64,000 nt of DNA, taken from NCBI RefSeq assembly GCF_900112005.1, contig NZ_FOKK01000005.1:1-64000 (forward strand). Reading direction: 5' to 3'. This document shows, piece after piece, positions 7,917 through 17,537 of the stretch. This DNA is from Algoriphagus aquimarinus. Lineage in GTDB: Bacteria; Bacteroidota; Bacteroidia; Cytophagales; Cyclobacteriaceae. The position numbers and the translations under genes were made by a program. The notes beneath the pieces are model-generated. The model did not search any database, was not told the DNA's origin, and worked only from the letters and a program-made list of their open reading frames with translations. The first letter of the stretch is position 1. Each line of letters begins with the position of its first letter.

Positions 7917-7964
7917 CCAGATTTAAATTATTTATTTAACCAACATTTGAGCATTATTTTATCT

Positions 7965-9416
7965 ATGAAAATTAAAAACACCATAACAGTTCTCCTGTTT
8001 TTGCTGTCTATAATTCCAGCAATTGCGCAAGAGAAAAACTACTATCAAACGGATTTCTCAAAAGAAGAATTTGCTACCAGAAGAGCAAAGATTTTTGATG
8101 CTATAGGAAATCAATCCATTGCAGTCATCCAAGGAGCAGGCGGTACTCCAGGCGTCAGCGTTTTTCGCCAATCCAATTCCTTCTATTATTTGACAGGAAT
8201 AGAGTCCCCACACGCATACCTTCTTATCAACGGCAAAAGCAAGAAATCGACATTATATCTTCAGCATAGAGATGAGGGTATGGAACGAAATCAGGGTAAG
8301 GTTCTTTCAGCAGAAGATGCAGAGTTGGTAAAAGAACTTACGGGAATCGATGAGGTAAAAGGTATTGAGAAACTGGCTTCAGACCTTTCTGGAGCAGGTG
8401 GCTTAGTCAAACCATCCGGTCCAGCGCTTTTTGTGGAATTTAGTCCAGTAGAAAGTGGAAATGATAGTCGGGACGAACTTTTGTCTAAGCAAATTATGGC
8501 TGCCTCAGATCCTTGGGACGGTGCACCGTCCCGTGAAGCCAACTTTATTGCAAAGCTAAAAGCTACATTCCCACAATTTGAAATCAAAGATCTTACGCCA
8601 ACGCTGGATAACTTGAGACTGATCAAAAGTGAAAAGGAAATAGCTATTATCCGTAAGGCTACTGAGATCGCCGGCTTGGCGATCATCGAAGCAATGAAAT
8701 CTACTAAACCAGGTGTGTACGAATACCAACTTGGTGCAGCGGGTAAGTATGTGTTTTCACTTCATGGAGCAATGGGAGATTCATATCCTGCGATCATAGG
8801 AGGAGGAACAAATGCTTACATGGGGCATTATTTCCAAAAGACAGACCAACTTGTAGATGGAGATTTGGTGCTGATGGATTATGCGCCCGACTACAAGTAT
8901 TATTCTAGTGATGTGACTCGAATCTGGCCTGTGAATGGCAAGTTTACAGATGAGCAAAGAGCGCTTTATGAGTTTATAATAGCGTATAGAGATGCACTTT
9001 TTAGATACATCAAACCAGGAGTTACTTCCAACGAAGTGCTGGATCAAGCTGCTGCAGAGATGAAGAAATATATGGTAGGTAAGGCTTTTGTGAAGCCCGC
9101 TCATCTGAAAGCTGTTGAAGAAGGAATTAAGTTTCGTGGACATTTTCAGCATCCAGTTGGAATGATCGTTCACGATGTAGGACGAGTGCATGGTGTGAAA
9201 TTGGAGCCTGGAATGGTGTTCACAATTGATCCGATGATCTGGATTCATGAAGAAAGGCTATATGTAAGAATAGAGGATGTAGCAGTAGTTACTAAAGACG
9301 GAGTGGAAAATCTGAGTGCATTCGTGCCTACGAGTATAGCAGAGATAGAGCAGACTATCTCTGAAAAAGGGATAATTGATTTTAGCCCTGCCGTTAAACT
9401 ACCTCTTGATAAATAA
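7965..9416 (+). CDS. Exported M24B metallopeptidase (Xaa-Pro aminopeptidase-like)
   Basis: The predicted periplasmic enzyme removes N-terminal residues preceding proline. From the ATG at 7965 it has 483 residues; a TTG at 7947 would add six residues before the signal peptide and is less likely. A signal peptide ends near IIPAIAQ. An N-terminal creatinase-like domain precedes the pita-bread catalytic domain. Metal ligands are visible as LMDYAPD, SSDVTR, HFQHPVG and VRIEDV. The fourth ligand, normally Glu in TIEPG, is Asp here (FTIDPMIW). An M1 peptidase gene follows 12 bases after the stop, suggesting a peptide-degradation pair. Confidence 0.9.
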   Translation: MKIKNTITVLLFLLSIIPAIAQEKNYYQTDFSKEEFATRRAKIFDAIGNQSIAVIQGAGGTPGVSVFRQSNSFYYLTGIESPHAYLLINGKSKKSTLYLQHRDEGMERNQGKVLSAEDAELVKELTGIDEVKGIEKLASDLSGAGGLVKPSGPALFVEFSPVESGNDSRDELLSKQIMAASDPWDGAPSREANFIAKLKATFPQFEIKDLTPTLDNLRLIKSEKEIAIIRKATEIAGLAIIEAMKSTKPGVYEYQLGAAGKYVFSLHGAMGDSYPAIIGGGTNAYMGHYFQKTDQLVDGDLVLMDYAPDYKYYSSDVTRIWPVNGKFTDEQRALYEFIIAYRDALFRYIKPGVTSNEVLDQAAAEMKKYMVGKAFVKPAHLKAVEEGIKFRGHFQHPVGMIVHDVGRVHGVKLEPGMVFTIDPMIWIHEERLYVRIEDVAVVTKDGVENLSAFVPTSIAEIEQTISEKGIIDFSPAVKLPLDK

Positions 9417-9428
9417 CCCTCCTATTTG

Positions 9429-11081
9429 ATGATGTCTACCATAAAATACGGAATACTAAGTCTTACTTTCCTGTGTCTCTTTGTTACTTATTCCTTTGCA
9501 GATAAGTATCCCAAAAACCCTAAAGTCAATATTCTGAATTATCAATTTCAGATCGAACTGTCTGATGACACGGATGAGATCAAGTGTAAAGCGAAAATCG
9601 ATGTCAGTTATTTGGGAGAAGGGGTTCAAGTTCTAAGATTGGATTTGACCAAGGCAAGTGAGGCCTTAGAGAATAAAGGAATGACTGTGAGCCAAGTGAT
9701 GGCTGATGGAAAAGAACTGAGTTTTACCCATGAAGGGGATGCCTTGAAAATTACCTTACCAGCAGCTTCACGCGTTAACCAACGCAGCCAATATACAGTG
9801 GTCTATTCTGGAGTTCCTGCTACAGGGCTTAAGATTGCGAACAATAAACATGGAGATCGTACTTTCTTTAGTGATAATTGGCCAGACAAAGCGAGAAACT
9901 GGCTGGCGGTAGTGGATCATCCCTATGATAAAGCTACGAGTGAGTTTGTGGTGACAGCTCCTGATCATTATCAAGTGGTGTCCAATGGTCTTAAGGTCGA
10001 AGAAACAGATTTAGGAAATGGAAATAGGTTGACTCACTGGAAGCAATCTGTTCCGATAGCCTCTTGGTTATACGTCTTAGGTGTGGCAGAATTTGCGGTA
10101 CAGCATGTAGATGATTTTGACGGAAAAGCTATCGAAACATGGGTTTATCGTCAAGATAGAGATGCAGGATTTTATGATTTTGCAGAGCCCACCAAAAAAG
10201 CACTCGAATTCTACAGTGATTACGTAGGACCTTTTTCCTATGAGAAACTAGCGAATATTCAATCCAATAGCGTGAGTGGTGGTATGGAAGCTGCATCAGC
10301 AATTTTATATTCTGAGGGATCAGTTGTAGGAGATAGAAATGAACGCTGGAGAAATGTAGTGATTCATGAGATTGCACATCAATGGTTTGGCAATGCTGTG
10401 ACAGAATACGATTGGGATGATGTGTGGCTGAGCGAAGGCTTCGCTACTTACTTCACGTCACTGTTCATCGAGCACCAATACGGGCAAGATGCTTTCATGG
10501 AGCAAATGACAACAAGTAAGAAGCGTGTTGATTCTTTTCATGCAGAAAACCCAGGGTATACCATTATTCATGACAACCTGGATGATATGAGTAAGGTCAC
10601 CACCTCGCAGACTTATCATAAGGGATCATGGGTCTTGCATATGCTTCGTGGTATGATTGGCGATGATTTGTTCTGGAAAGGTATTCGAACGTATTATGCG
10701 AAATACCAAGATTTGAATGCTACGACAGCTGATTTCAGAAGAGAAATGGAGGAAGTGTCAGGAGTGGATCTTGGGGTTTTTCTAGAGCAGTGGCTATACA
10801 AGTCAGGAGCGCTTGTTGTGGATGGATCATGGTCTTACGATAAGAATAAAAAAGCATTGAATATCTCATTGAATCAAACTCAGGATGACGGGAGCTTATT
10901 CGTAATGCCAATTCAAGTGGGTATTTATCAATCTGACATTATAAAACCTGTGCTAGAAACGGTGACAATAAATAAAGAGAATAATACATTCTCTCTGCCA
11001 ATAAACTTCGAACCTACCAAGGTGGTTCTGGATCCAGATTCATGGGTTTTGATGGAATCTGCCTTTCAGAAGAAAAAGTAA
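9429..11081 (+). CDS. Exported M1-family metallopeptidase (aminopeptidase N-like)
   Basis: A predicted secreted zinc aminopeptidase of 550 residues. A signal peptide ends near VTYSFADK. The zinc site HEIAHQWFGN and downstream WLSEGFATYF supply the HExxH-18-E ligands, and TYHKGSW carries the catalytic Tyr region. The exopeptidase motif appears as GGMEAASA instead of the common GGMEN. The protein is short and ends after a truncated C-terminal helical part and a small beta domain, as in many Bacteroidota single-unit M1 enzymes. Two adjacent ATG codons (9429, 9432) are possible starts. It follows the M24B gene by 12 bases, so they probably form one transcript. Confidence 0.93.
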   Translation: MMSTIKYGILSLTFLCLFVTYSFADKYPKNPKVNILNYQFQIELSDDTDEIKCKAKIDVSYLGEGVQVLRLDLTKASEALENKGMTVSQVMADGKELSFTHEGDALKITLPAASRVNQRSQYTVVYSGVPATGLKIANNKHGDRTFFSDNWPDKARNWLAVVDHPYDKATSEFVVTAPDHYQVVSNGLKVEETDLGNGNRLTHWKQSVPIASWLYVLGVAEFAVQHVDDFDGKAIETWVYRQDRDAGFYDFAEPTKKALEFYSDYVGPFSYEKLANIQSNSVSGGMEAASAILYSEGSVVGDRNERWRNVVIHEIAHQWFGNAVTEYDWDDVWLSEGFATYFTSLFIEHQYGQDAFMEQMTTSKKRVDSFHAENPGYTIIHDNLDDMSKVTTSQTYHKGSWVLHMLRGMIGDDLFWKGIRTYYAKYQDLNATTADFRREMEEVSGVDLGVFLEQWLYKSGALVVDGSWSYDKNKKALNISLNQTQDDGSLFVMPIQVGIYQSDIIKPVLETVTINKENNTFSLPINFEPTKVVLDPDSWVLMESAFQKKK

Positions 11082-11084
11082 AAA

Positions 11085-11131
11085 TAGTTTTAACCGCAGA
11101 GAATAACGCGGAGGCCGCAAGGCTGAAGTTT
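11085..11131. repeat. CCGCAGAG-type low-complexity intergenic repeat
   Basis: TTTAACCGCAGAG followed by GCGGAGGCCGCAAGG resembles the dispersed short intergenic repeats found elsewhere in the window, though only one clear copy of this type was seen. Confidence 0.3.
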
Positions 11132-11150
11132 CTTAATAGATATAGTGATT

Positions 11151-11181
11151 AGTCCTGCTTCTTCGGAGGCAGGACTTTTTT
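11151..11181 (+). terminator. Terminator after the M1 peptidase gene
   Basis: Stem AGTCCTGC / GCAGGACT with a short loop, followed by TTTTTT, between convergent genes. Confidence 0.85.
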
Positions 11182-11228
11182 GATTTTAACCAATCTGTTT
11201 GGATGATTATCTAAACAACAAACCCAAT

Positions 11229-12548
11229 TCAATAAGCAGGAAACTCCTGCTGTAATCCTTTGAATTGATCGATCATTTCCCATTTGGGTCTGTAGAAAGT
11301 ATTCAACAACCTTCCTCCGACCGATCCATTTTGCAGGACATGCAATACTGCAGCAAAGCGGAGGTCATTTGGGTCGCCCCAGTTGAATTGAGGAGAGTCA
11401 CCGACAGCAAAGTCCGCAGGGAATCCATCGAAATACTCTGCTTTTCCTTCAGAGTTTGCCGTGGCAAATGTGATAGGTACCAGTTCTACGTTATTTTGCT
11501 TTAAGATATCATTGTAGCTGGACAGAGGAAAAGAGCCAACCGGTTTCCCGTAGGTATTATCACCAACTAGCGTGATATCGAAGTAGGGCTCTAAGCAATT
11601 AATAACTAATTCTGAAGCAGATGCGGATCCTCTGGAGGTGATGAAAATCAATTTGTCAAGATTTAAGCTACCAGCCTTCTTGAAATTCACGCTTCTTTGA
11701 AGGCTAGTCTTTAAGGAATTGAGTTTGTTGGTATACATCAATTTGCCAGTATTAGACAATTGAATCAGGTAGTTGTTGATCTGCTCTGCCACTGCAACTG
11801 ACCCGCCGCCATTGTATCGTAGATCTATGATCAGTTCATTGATACCAGCGTCTTCGAAAAATTTCATGGATTCATCCACTTCCAGACTTTTGGTAGGTGA
11901 TTGCCCTGCCGTAGCTTTGAAACTTTGGTAAACCCAGTAACCAACTTTTTTACCATCAAGGTCAATGACTTCTTTATGAAGTACTGAGTTTGACTGGTAT
12001 TCAGCTTTTACGTTTGTACGCGTGCTTGTTGTACCATCGGGTAATTTGAATGTAAAGGAATTTGTAATTCCGGGATCTGAAGTTCCTAATTGGAAATCGT
12101 ATCCCCCTGAGGCGTTTTTGTATGCCGAGATAGCTTTCCCATTAATTTCTATAATCTCCCAACCACGTTGCCAGCCATCTTTTCCCGCAGGGGACTCATC
12201 ATATACAAAAGTCAAGTATAGTCTCTCAGCAGCATCGAACGCAAATCCAAATCCGTGTCCTGCATTTTTGCCGACAAATGCATTGTTAAATGCATCTTGA
12301 GTGGTTAGGTAGGAGAAGCGATCTAATGGCTTAAAGGTGATTGCATTTAGGAATTCTTCGTTCGAAGAATAATTCGCAGAATTTATAGAAGTAGGTAGCT
12401 CTGTGTTCCAGTAGTACCATTCCTCCATAGATTCAAAAATAGCACCTCTCACCTTGTCCGACTGCGGATCAGGTATTATTTCATCTTTTGGACTGCAAGA
12501 CCAGATGAGTAAAATCATTAGTCCGAAAATCCACTTTGCATTATTCAT
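11229..12548 (-). CDS. S41-family serine peptidase lipoprotein
   Basis: A 439-residue predicted lipoprotein (lipobox LLIWSCS, Cys18) of the C-terminal-processing protease family. A small N-terminal helical region is followed by a PDZ-like segment (about 95-180) with GFGFAF and GWEIIEING, then the catalytic domain. The dyad is visible as Ser308 in TSRGSASASE and Lys335 in NTYGKPVG, and LRYNGGGS is the usual substrate-side loop. It acts outside the inner membrane, probably on unfolded or C-terminally exposed protein ends; the target is unknown. It lies 55 bases downstream of the Dabb gene on the same strand. Confidence 0.92.
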   Translation of the reverse strand: MNNAKWIFGLMILLIWSCSPKDEIIPDPQSDKVRGAIFESMEEWYYWNTELPTSINSANYSSNEEFLNAITFKPLDRFSYLTTQDAFNNAFVGKNAGHGFGFAFDAAERLYLTFVYDESPAGKDGWQRGWEIIEINGKAISAYKNASGGYDFQLGTSDPGITNSFTFKLPDGTTSTRTNVKAEYQSNSVLHKEVIDLDGKKVGYWVYQSFKATAGQSPTKSLEVDESMKFFEDAGINELIIDLRYNGGGSVAVAEQINNYLIQLSNTGKLMYTNKLNSLKTSLQRSVNFKKAGSLNLDKLIFITSRGSASASELVINCLEPYFDITLVGDNTYGKPVGSFPLSSYNDILKQNNVELVPITFATANSEGKAEYFDGFPADFAVGDSPQFNWGDPNDLRFAAVLHVLQNGSVGGRLLNTFYRPKWEMIDQFKGLQQEFPAY

Positions 12549-12603
12549 ATTTCAGGATTGACTGTTGTACTAACTACGAGTGAGAGGTGCTTTTGGATCT
12601 TGA

Positions 12604-12996
12604 TTAGATCGCGATGTCGTAAACCTGGACTTTTTTCCACATATGGGAATACTTATCGATAAATTCTAAGTGCAGTGGGTCTGACTGATATACCAATTGA
12701 TCTTCTAGGCTATCAAAGAAAGCCGTACAAGACACTTGGAAGCTATGGTCTACCACTTCTCTGTCTTCAGTAGCCGCAGGCGTGCCAGCGATGAATTTAC
12801 CTACCGTCTTGCAGCGACCCAGCATAGGCACTGCTTCTGTGAGGAACTCTTTAGTATTTGCTTCATCATGAAGCCAAAAGTAAACTTGGTGAATCATTTT
12901 TTGTTTTGCCATTTGGTTAGCGATTGAGGTTATAGGTAAGACAGCTGTGGCACTTGCCACGCCGATTGTTTTGATAAATTGTCTTCTAGATTTCAT
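12604..12996 (-). CDS. Exported Dabb (stress-responsive A/B barrel) domain protein
   Basis: The 130-residue product begins with a twin-arginine type leader (SRRQFIKTIG then ASATAVLPITS), suggesting Tat export. The mature part is one ferredoxin-like A/B barrel: MIHQVYFWLHDEA opens the first strand, FIAGTPAATED and VVDHSFQVSCTAFF follow, and the end HLEFIDKYSHMWKKVQVYDI is typical of PF07876. Members often dimerise and their activity is usually unknown. It precedes the S41 peptidase on the same strand, and the aldo/keto reductase diverges from it. Confidence 0.85.
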   Translation of the reverse strand: MKSRRQFIKTIGVASATAVLPITSIANQMAKQKMIHQVYFWLHDEANTKEFLTEAVPMLGRCKTVGKFIAGTPAATEDREVVDHSFQVSCTAFFDSLEDQLVYQSDPLHLEFIDKYSHMWKKVQVYDIAI

Positions 12997-13163
12997 TTGT
13001 TGAATGGTTTTGGTTTGAGGAGTGATTGGTTTTTTCTAACGGACAAATATCACTTCGAACCGTGATTCTAAAGATAAAAATTTAAATTACTTTTAGATAA
13101 TCAGGCGATTTTTTGCCTTCCTTTTGAATAGCAATTCCCTTTTTTCAATAAAACTGCAGAAGT

Positions 13164-14150
13164 ATGAATTATAGAATCTTAGGTAAGACCGGTTGGAAAG
13201 TATCAGAAATTGGTTTGGGTACTTGGCAAGTAGGAGGAGGTTGGGGTAAAGCTTTTAACCCCAAGGTTGCTGAGGAAATACTTCACGAAGCTTTTGACAA
13301 AGGGGTTAATTTTATAGATACAGCCGATGTGTATGATGGTGGTGCGAGTGAGGCTGCTGTAGGGCAAGCTGTACGAGCTCGATCAGAAAAGATTTTTGTG
13401 GCAACTAAATGTGGCAGAAGGATCCAGCCGCATATCGATGAAACCTATACTATTGATCGGCTGCGACGTCATGTGGAAGACAGCCTTCGCAACACTGGAC
13501 TCAATAGACTGGATTTGATCCAACTTCATTGCCCTCCTACTTCAGTTTATCAACGGGATGATGTATTTGGGTTATTTGAAAAGCTGAGAGCAGAAGGGAA
13601 AATAGCTGCCATGGGAGTAAGCGTGGAAAAAGTGGAGGAAGCCAAAAGTGCGATGGAATACGATGTTGTTTCTAGCGTACAAGTTATTTTCAATATGTTC
13701 AGGCAAAAACCCGCTGATGAGCTTTTTAAACTTGCATCCACAAAAAATGTAGGGTTAATTATTCGTGTTCCATTGGCTAGTGGGTTGCTATCAGGAAAAA
13801 TCACTGCAGAAACCACTTTCTCCAAGGATGATCACCGTCATTTTAACCGTGAAGGTAAAGCATTTGATAAGGGAGAGACTTTTGCAGGAGTTCCATTGGA
13901 TAAGGCCTTTCCAGCAATAGAAGAGCTTCGAGAACTTTTTAAAGGGGATGGCGCTTTAGCAGCTCTTGCACTTCGTTGGGTATTGATGTACGATGAGGTT
14001 AGTGTAGTGATTCCTGGTGCTTCTAAATCATCACAGTTGGAAGCAAATGTAAATGCTGGGCAATTAGCGGCTATTACGCCTGAGCAAATGGATGCTGTGA
14101 AAAAAATCTATGACAAGCATATCCGCTCCGAGGTTCAAGATCTTTGGTAA
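13164..14150 (+). CDS. Aldo/keto reductase
   Basis: A 328-residue NAD(P)H-dependent (beta/alpha)8 oxidoreductase that reduces or oxidises a carbonyl/alcohol pair. The catalytic tetrad is readable: Asp and Tyr in DTADVYDGG, Lys in ATKCGRR and His in IQLHCPP. The cofactor-binding end has VVIPGASKSSQLEAN. It resembles the AKR11/YdhF-type group. The substrate is not evident. The start MNYRILGKTGWKVSEIGLG is canonical. It converges on typA across a bidirectional terminator. Confidence 0.92.
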   Translation: MNYRILGKTGWKVSEIGLGTWQVGGGWGKAFNPKVAEEILHEAFDKGVNFIDTADVYDGGASEAAVGQAVRARSEKIFVATKCGRRIQPHIDETYTIDRLRRHVEDSLRNTGLNRLDLIQLHCPPTSVYQRDDVFGLFEKLRAEGKIAAMGVSVEKVEEAKSAMEYDVVSSVQVIFNMFRQKPADELFKLASTKNVGLIIRVPLASGLLSGKITAETTFSKDDHRHFNREGKAFDKGETFAGVPLDKAFPAIEELRELFKGDGALAALALRWVLMYDEVSVVIPGASKSSQLEANVNAGQLAAITPEQMDAVKKIYDKHIRSEVQDLW

Positions 14151-14154
14151 TAAA

Positions 14155-14187
14155 AAAAATCCCTCAAACTATCGCTTGAGGGATTTC
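14155..14187. terminator. Bidirectional terminator between aldo/keto reductase and typA
   Basis: A-rich stretch, then stem AATCCCTCAA / TTGAGGGATT with an 8-base loop. The flanks carry A residues on the left and T residues on the right, so it can serve both convergent genes. Confidence 0.9.
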
Positions 14188-14213
14188 AATATATTCTTGA
14201 TTCTAAGATTTAC

Positions 14214-16019
14214 TTAAGAATCTTTCTTAGCGTTTCTAGTTCTTTCGCCTTCGTCCAAGAAGATTTTTCTCATTCGGATAGACTTAGGAGTGATCTCTAG
14301 GTACTCATCCTTCTGGATGTATTCCATAGATTCTTCTAAAGAGAATTTCTTAGCTGGAGTGATACGCGCGTTATCATCAGATCCTGAAGCACGCATGTTG
14401 GTCAATTTCTTGCCTTTCTGCACGTTCACCACGATATCATTGTCACGGGAGTTTTCTCCGATCACCTGACCTGTGTATAGATCGTCTCCTGGCTCTACGA
14501 AGAAAGTACCTCTGTCCTGAAGTTTATCGATCGCATAAGCAGTACACTGACCGTTATCCATAGAGATTAATGATCCATTTACTCTGCCTGGAATATTTCC
14601 TTTGAAAGGCTCGTAAGCAGTAAATCTATGGTTCATGATTGCTTCACCTTGAGTAGCGGTAAGCATGTTGTTTCTCAAACCGATCAATCCTCTAGATGGA
14701 ATGTTGAATTCCAAGTGCTGAAGATCACCTTTTGGCTCCATGATCACCAACTCACCTTTACGCTGAGTTGCAAGTTCGATCACCTTACCGGAAGTTTCCT
14801 GAGGAACGTCTACTACCAATGTTTCGATAGGCTCACATTTCACACCGTCGATTTCTTTGAAGATCACCTGAGGCTGACCAACCTGAAGTTCGTAACCTTC
14901 TCTTCTCATCGTTTCGATCAAAACTGACAAGTGAAGGATACCACGACCGTAAACCAAGAACTTGTCTTCAGAATCAGTTGATTCTACACGAAGAGCAAGG
15001 TTTTTCTCAGTCTCTTTCATCAAACGATCTCTCAAGTGACGTGAAGTCACAAATTTTCCTTCTTTACCGAAGAAAGGAGAGTTGTTGATTGTGAAGAGCA
15101 TATTCATCGTAGGCTCATCGATGGAGATTCTAGCAAGAGCTTCTGGATTCTCAGCATCAGCGATAGTATCACCGATCTCGAAATCTTCGATGCCTGTTAC
15201 TGCACAGATATCACCTGCAGTTACTTCCGTAACTCTAAGTTTACCAAGACCTTCAAACGTATGAAGTTCTTTTACTTTCATCTTTTTGATAGAGCCATCA
15301 GCTTTCATCAAAGCGATCTGCTGACCTTCTTTGATTGAGCCTCTTTTCACACGGCCGATAGCTATTCTACCTACGAAATTGGAGTAATCCAATGAGGTGA
15401 TTTGCATCTGAAGTGTACCTTCGTCGATTTTTGGAGCTGGAATGTGTTCCAAGATTGCGTCCAAAAGAGGGAAGATAGTATCTGTAGGGTTTTTCCAATC
15501 AGGACCCATCCAGTTTTGCTTAGCTGATCCGTAAAGCGTCTGGAATTCCAGTTGCTCTTCGGTAGCGTCCAAGTTGAACATCAATTCAAAAACTGACTCA
15601 TGAACTTCGTCTGGGCGACAGTTTTCTTTATCTACCTTGTTTACTACTACGATAGGAGTCAGTCCAAGATCCAATGCTTTACCCAATACAAATCGGGTCT
15701 GTGGCATAGGGCCTTCGAATGCATCCACCAAAAGGATCACACCATCAGCCATTTTCAATACTCGCTCTACTTCACCACCGAAATCGGCGTGACCAGGGGT
15801 ATCGATAATGTTAATTTTAGCGTCTTTGTAGCGAACGGATACGTTCTTTGAAAGAATTGTAATTCCTCTTTCACGCTCCAGGTCATTGCTATCAAGAATC
15901 AAATCTTGAAACTGCTGGTTTTCTCTGAAAATCTGAGAAGCGTGAATGATTTTGTCCACGAGTGTAGTCTTGCCGTGGTCAACGTGTGCGATAATCGCGA
16001 TATTCCGAATATTCTGCAT
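14214..16019 (-). CDS. typA: Ribosome-associated GTPase TypA/BipA
   Basis: A 601-residue translational GTPase that binds the ribosome and aids large-subunit assembly and stress adaptation. G motifs are visible: [10 protein letters not shown] (G1), RGITI (G2), [10 protein letters not shown] (G3) and NKVDKE (G4). Domains II, III and the BipA-specific C-terminus, ending in the basic [17 protein letters not shown], follow. The start at 16019 ([10 protein letters not shown]) is chosen because it matches the family and because a TAnnTTTG promoter box lies at 16039-16046; a frame extension to 16049 would start upstream of that box. Confidence 0.96.
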   Translation of the reverse strand: MQNIRNIAIIAHVDHGKTTLVDKIIHASQIFRENQQFQDLILDSNDLERERGITILSKNVSVRYKDAKINIIDTPGHADFGGEVERVLKMADGVILLVDAFEGPMPQTRFVLGKALDLGLTPIVVVNKVDKENCRPDEVHESVFELMFNLDATEEQLEFQTLYGSAKQNWMGPDWKNPTDTIFPLLDAILEHIPAPKIDEGTLQMQITSLDYSNFVGRIAIGRVKRGSIKEGQQIALMKADGSIKKMKVKELHTFEGLGKLRVTEVTAGDICAVTGIEDFEIGDTIADAENPEALARISIDEPTMNMLFTINNSPFFGKEGKFVTSRHLRDRLMKETEKNLALRVESTDSEDKFLVYGRGILHLSVLIETMRREGYELQVGQPQVIFKEIDGVKCEPIETLVVDVPQETSGKVIELATQRKGELVIMEPKGDLQHLEFNIPSRGLIGLRNNMLTATQGEAIMNHRFTAYEPFKGNIPGRVNGSLISMDNGQCTAYAIDKLQDRGTFFVEPGDDLYTGQVIGENSRDNDIVVNVQKGKKLTNMRASGSDDNARITPAKKFSLEESMEYIQKDEYLEITPKSIRMRKIFLDEGERTRNAKKDS

Positions 16020-16038
16020 GGTTTGCCTGATTGAGGCG

Positions 16039-16046
16039 CAAAAGTA
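16039..16046 (-). promoter_or_regulatory. -7 promoter box TACTTTTG of typA
   Basis: Minus-strand TACTTTTG matches the Bacteroidota -7 consensus TAnnTTTG, 20 bases before the typA start. Confidence 0.65.
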
Positions 16047-16227
16047 CAAATAAAATTTTGGAGTTGGGTTATCTACCTGTGAAGTTTAACGTTATGTGTC
16101 CTGAAGAGCTTATTTAGTACAAAAAGTGTTTTTTAGTTTGTGGCCACTCTTTATATATATGTGCAAAAAACTGTGTTATATCCGTGGCTATTAGGAAAAG
16201 GGTTGGTTCCAATCGGTCGTTTACTAC

Positions 16228-16926
16228 TCAAGATTCGTAGATCGTCTGTAGCTTTCTGGTTTCATCAATTGATCTGACGAGAACTCGGGGGATTAAAAAG
16301 ATACATATAAAGCAAGCGGAAATAGCCATAACTGATAGCCAAGTCAAAATACTTTGAGGACTAAAGTCAAAAGGATAGTATGGGTTTTCTAATCTGCGCA
16401 TTCCAAACATACTGACTTGCAGCATGAGGTTGAAGAATGTAAATGAATGCACTGAACTTCGGTAGGATACATAGTTCTTCATTGATTTGTTAGCCTTCCA
16501 ATACCTAGCGATGATGAAGATTACCGCTAGTATGGTAAAAGCCCCGCCCCAAACTGGCAAACCTACTTTCTCTCCAAAAAGGAGGCTGTTCATACTTAGC
16601 CAATACAGCATAAATCCCAAAGCTATAGGGTATATCAGTCTAGAACTGGTGAAAATCGACTTAAATTCTTCCCAAAAAAATCTCTGATAGCGCTTCTCTA
16701 TACTTTTGGTGTAAGACTCTGCCAGATCACTGAACCCAAAAATCCCGAATTCCCCATGAACTTTTCGGAAAGCATCGTCAAGTTTCATGTCTGGCTTTTC
16801 TTCCAAAAGCACTTCCACCTTGCAAGCCACATGATCCAGGATCTCGTATTGCAGATCGATCTCAGGATATCCTTTATAGGAAATCAGTTTTTTGAGGGTG
16901 TCAATTTGGGAAGGGGAGAGTTTCAT
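16228..16926 (-). CDS. PadR-associated membrane protein, third paralogue (HAAS-like N-terminus)
   Basis: A 232-residue protein with an N-terminal soluble helical region of about 75 residues, containing YEILDHVACKVEVLLEE, followed by about four hydrophobic segments (roughly residues 95-215). The N-terminal pattern E-[IM]-x-DH-x-A-x-KVE recurs in both genes upstream. It starts within the previous gene (4-base ATGA overlap). This layout, a PadR regulator with membrane proteins that have a small helical N-terminus, resembles the HAAS/DUF1700 group of PadR partners. Family membership is inferred from motif and context; the function is unknown. Confidence 0.75.
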   Translation of the reverse strand: MKLSPSQIDTLKKLISYKGYPEIDLQYEILDHVACKVEVLLEEKPDMKLDDAFRKVHGEFGIFGFSDLAESYTKSIEKRYQRFFWEEFKSIFTSSRLIYPIALGFMLYWLSMNSLLFGEKVGLPVWGGAFTILAVIFIIARYWKANKSMKNYVSYRSSVHSFTFFNLMLQVSMFGMRRLENPYYPFDFSPQSILTWLSVMAISACFICIFLIPRVLVRSIDETRKLQTIYES

Positions 16927-17537
16927 GTTACGCTAAGTTTTTTGGTCTGAAACACTACCTCTGAAAGTCCTGCGATATACAGAAGAGAAAGTAAAAAAGT
17001 GATCAGATAAATAGCGATTTGAGGGGGTATGCCAAGCCATACGATAAAATCAAGATTAAGCACAACTTGTGAAATACAGACAATAAGCCAAAGTGTATTT
17101 CCAGCAGCTACAACTTTTGAATTTTTTAATAGACCTCCCCAAAGCCCCATAAGAGCCCATCCTACGGTAGCACTAATGAATATGGTTTTCACATGCTTTT
17201 CGGATGCCTCAGGGCTTTGGTCAAAATAAATGAAGAATAGGCAAACTGCAAAAAGTGGAATGCTTTTCAATAGTATTGATCCTTTTAGCATATTAGAGAC
17301 AATTGTTTTAAAAAAACCTAAGTGAGAGGCTACCAAAAGCTTCATTTGAAAATTGAAGGGATTAATGTCTTTTTGTGCACTTTCTAAAGCTTCTTCAAAA
17401 GGGATTCCTTGTTCCATCGCGTCTTCTACTTTTGATGCAATATGATCTACCATTTCAGCTCTGATATCATCATAATAGATCTTTCCTCCAGACAGAGAGG
17501 ATTGAATTTGGGAGATTTGTTCACTAGTTAGTTTCAT
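16923..17537 (-). CDS. PadR-associated membrane protein, second paralogue (HAAS-like N-terminus)
   Basis: A 204-residue protein: helical N-terminal region with IRAEMVDHIASKVEDAMEQG (residues about 24-43), then about four hydrophobic segments between residues 85 and 195. It overlaps both neighbours by four bases, so all three membrane proteins are translationally coupled. It is the closest of the three to the consensus DH-x-A-x-KVE motif. No catalytic motif is visible. A role as an inner-membrane regulator or envelope-stress component controlled by the PadR repressor is plausible but unproven. Confidence 0.75.
   Translation of the reverse strand: MKLTSEQISQIQSSLSGGKIYYDDIRAEMVDHIASKVEDAMEQGIPFEEALESAQKDINPFNFQMKLLVASHLGFFKTIVSNMLKGSILLKSIPLFAVCLFFIYFDQSPEASEKHVKTIFISATVGWALMGLWGGLLKNSKVVAAGNTLWLIVCISQVVLNLDFIVWLGIPPQIAIYLITFLLSLLYIAGLSEVVFQTKKLSVT

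Noticed and set aside
8291-8686. Antisense open frames inside the peptidase, aconitase, BipA and RND genes
   Set aside because: They are shadows of strongly coding genes on the other strand and show no independent features.
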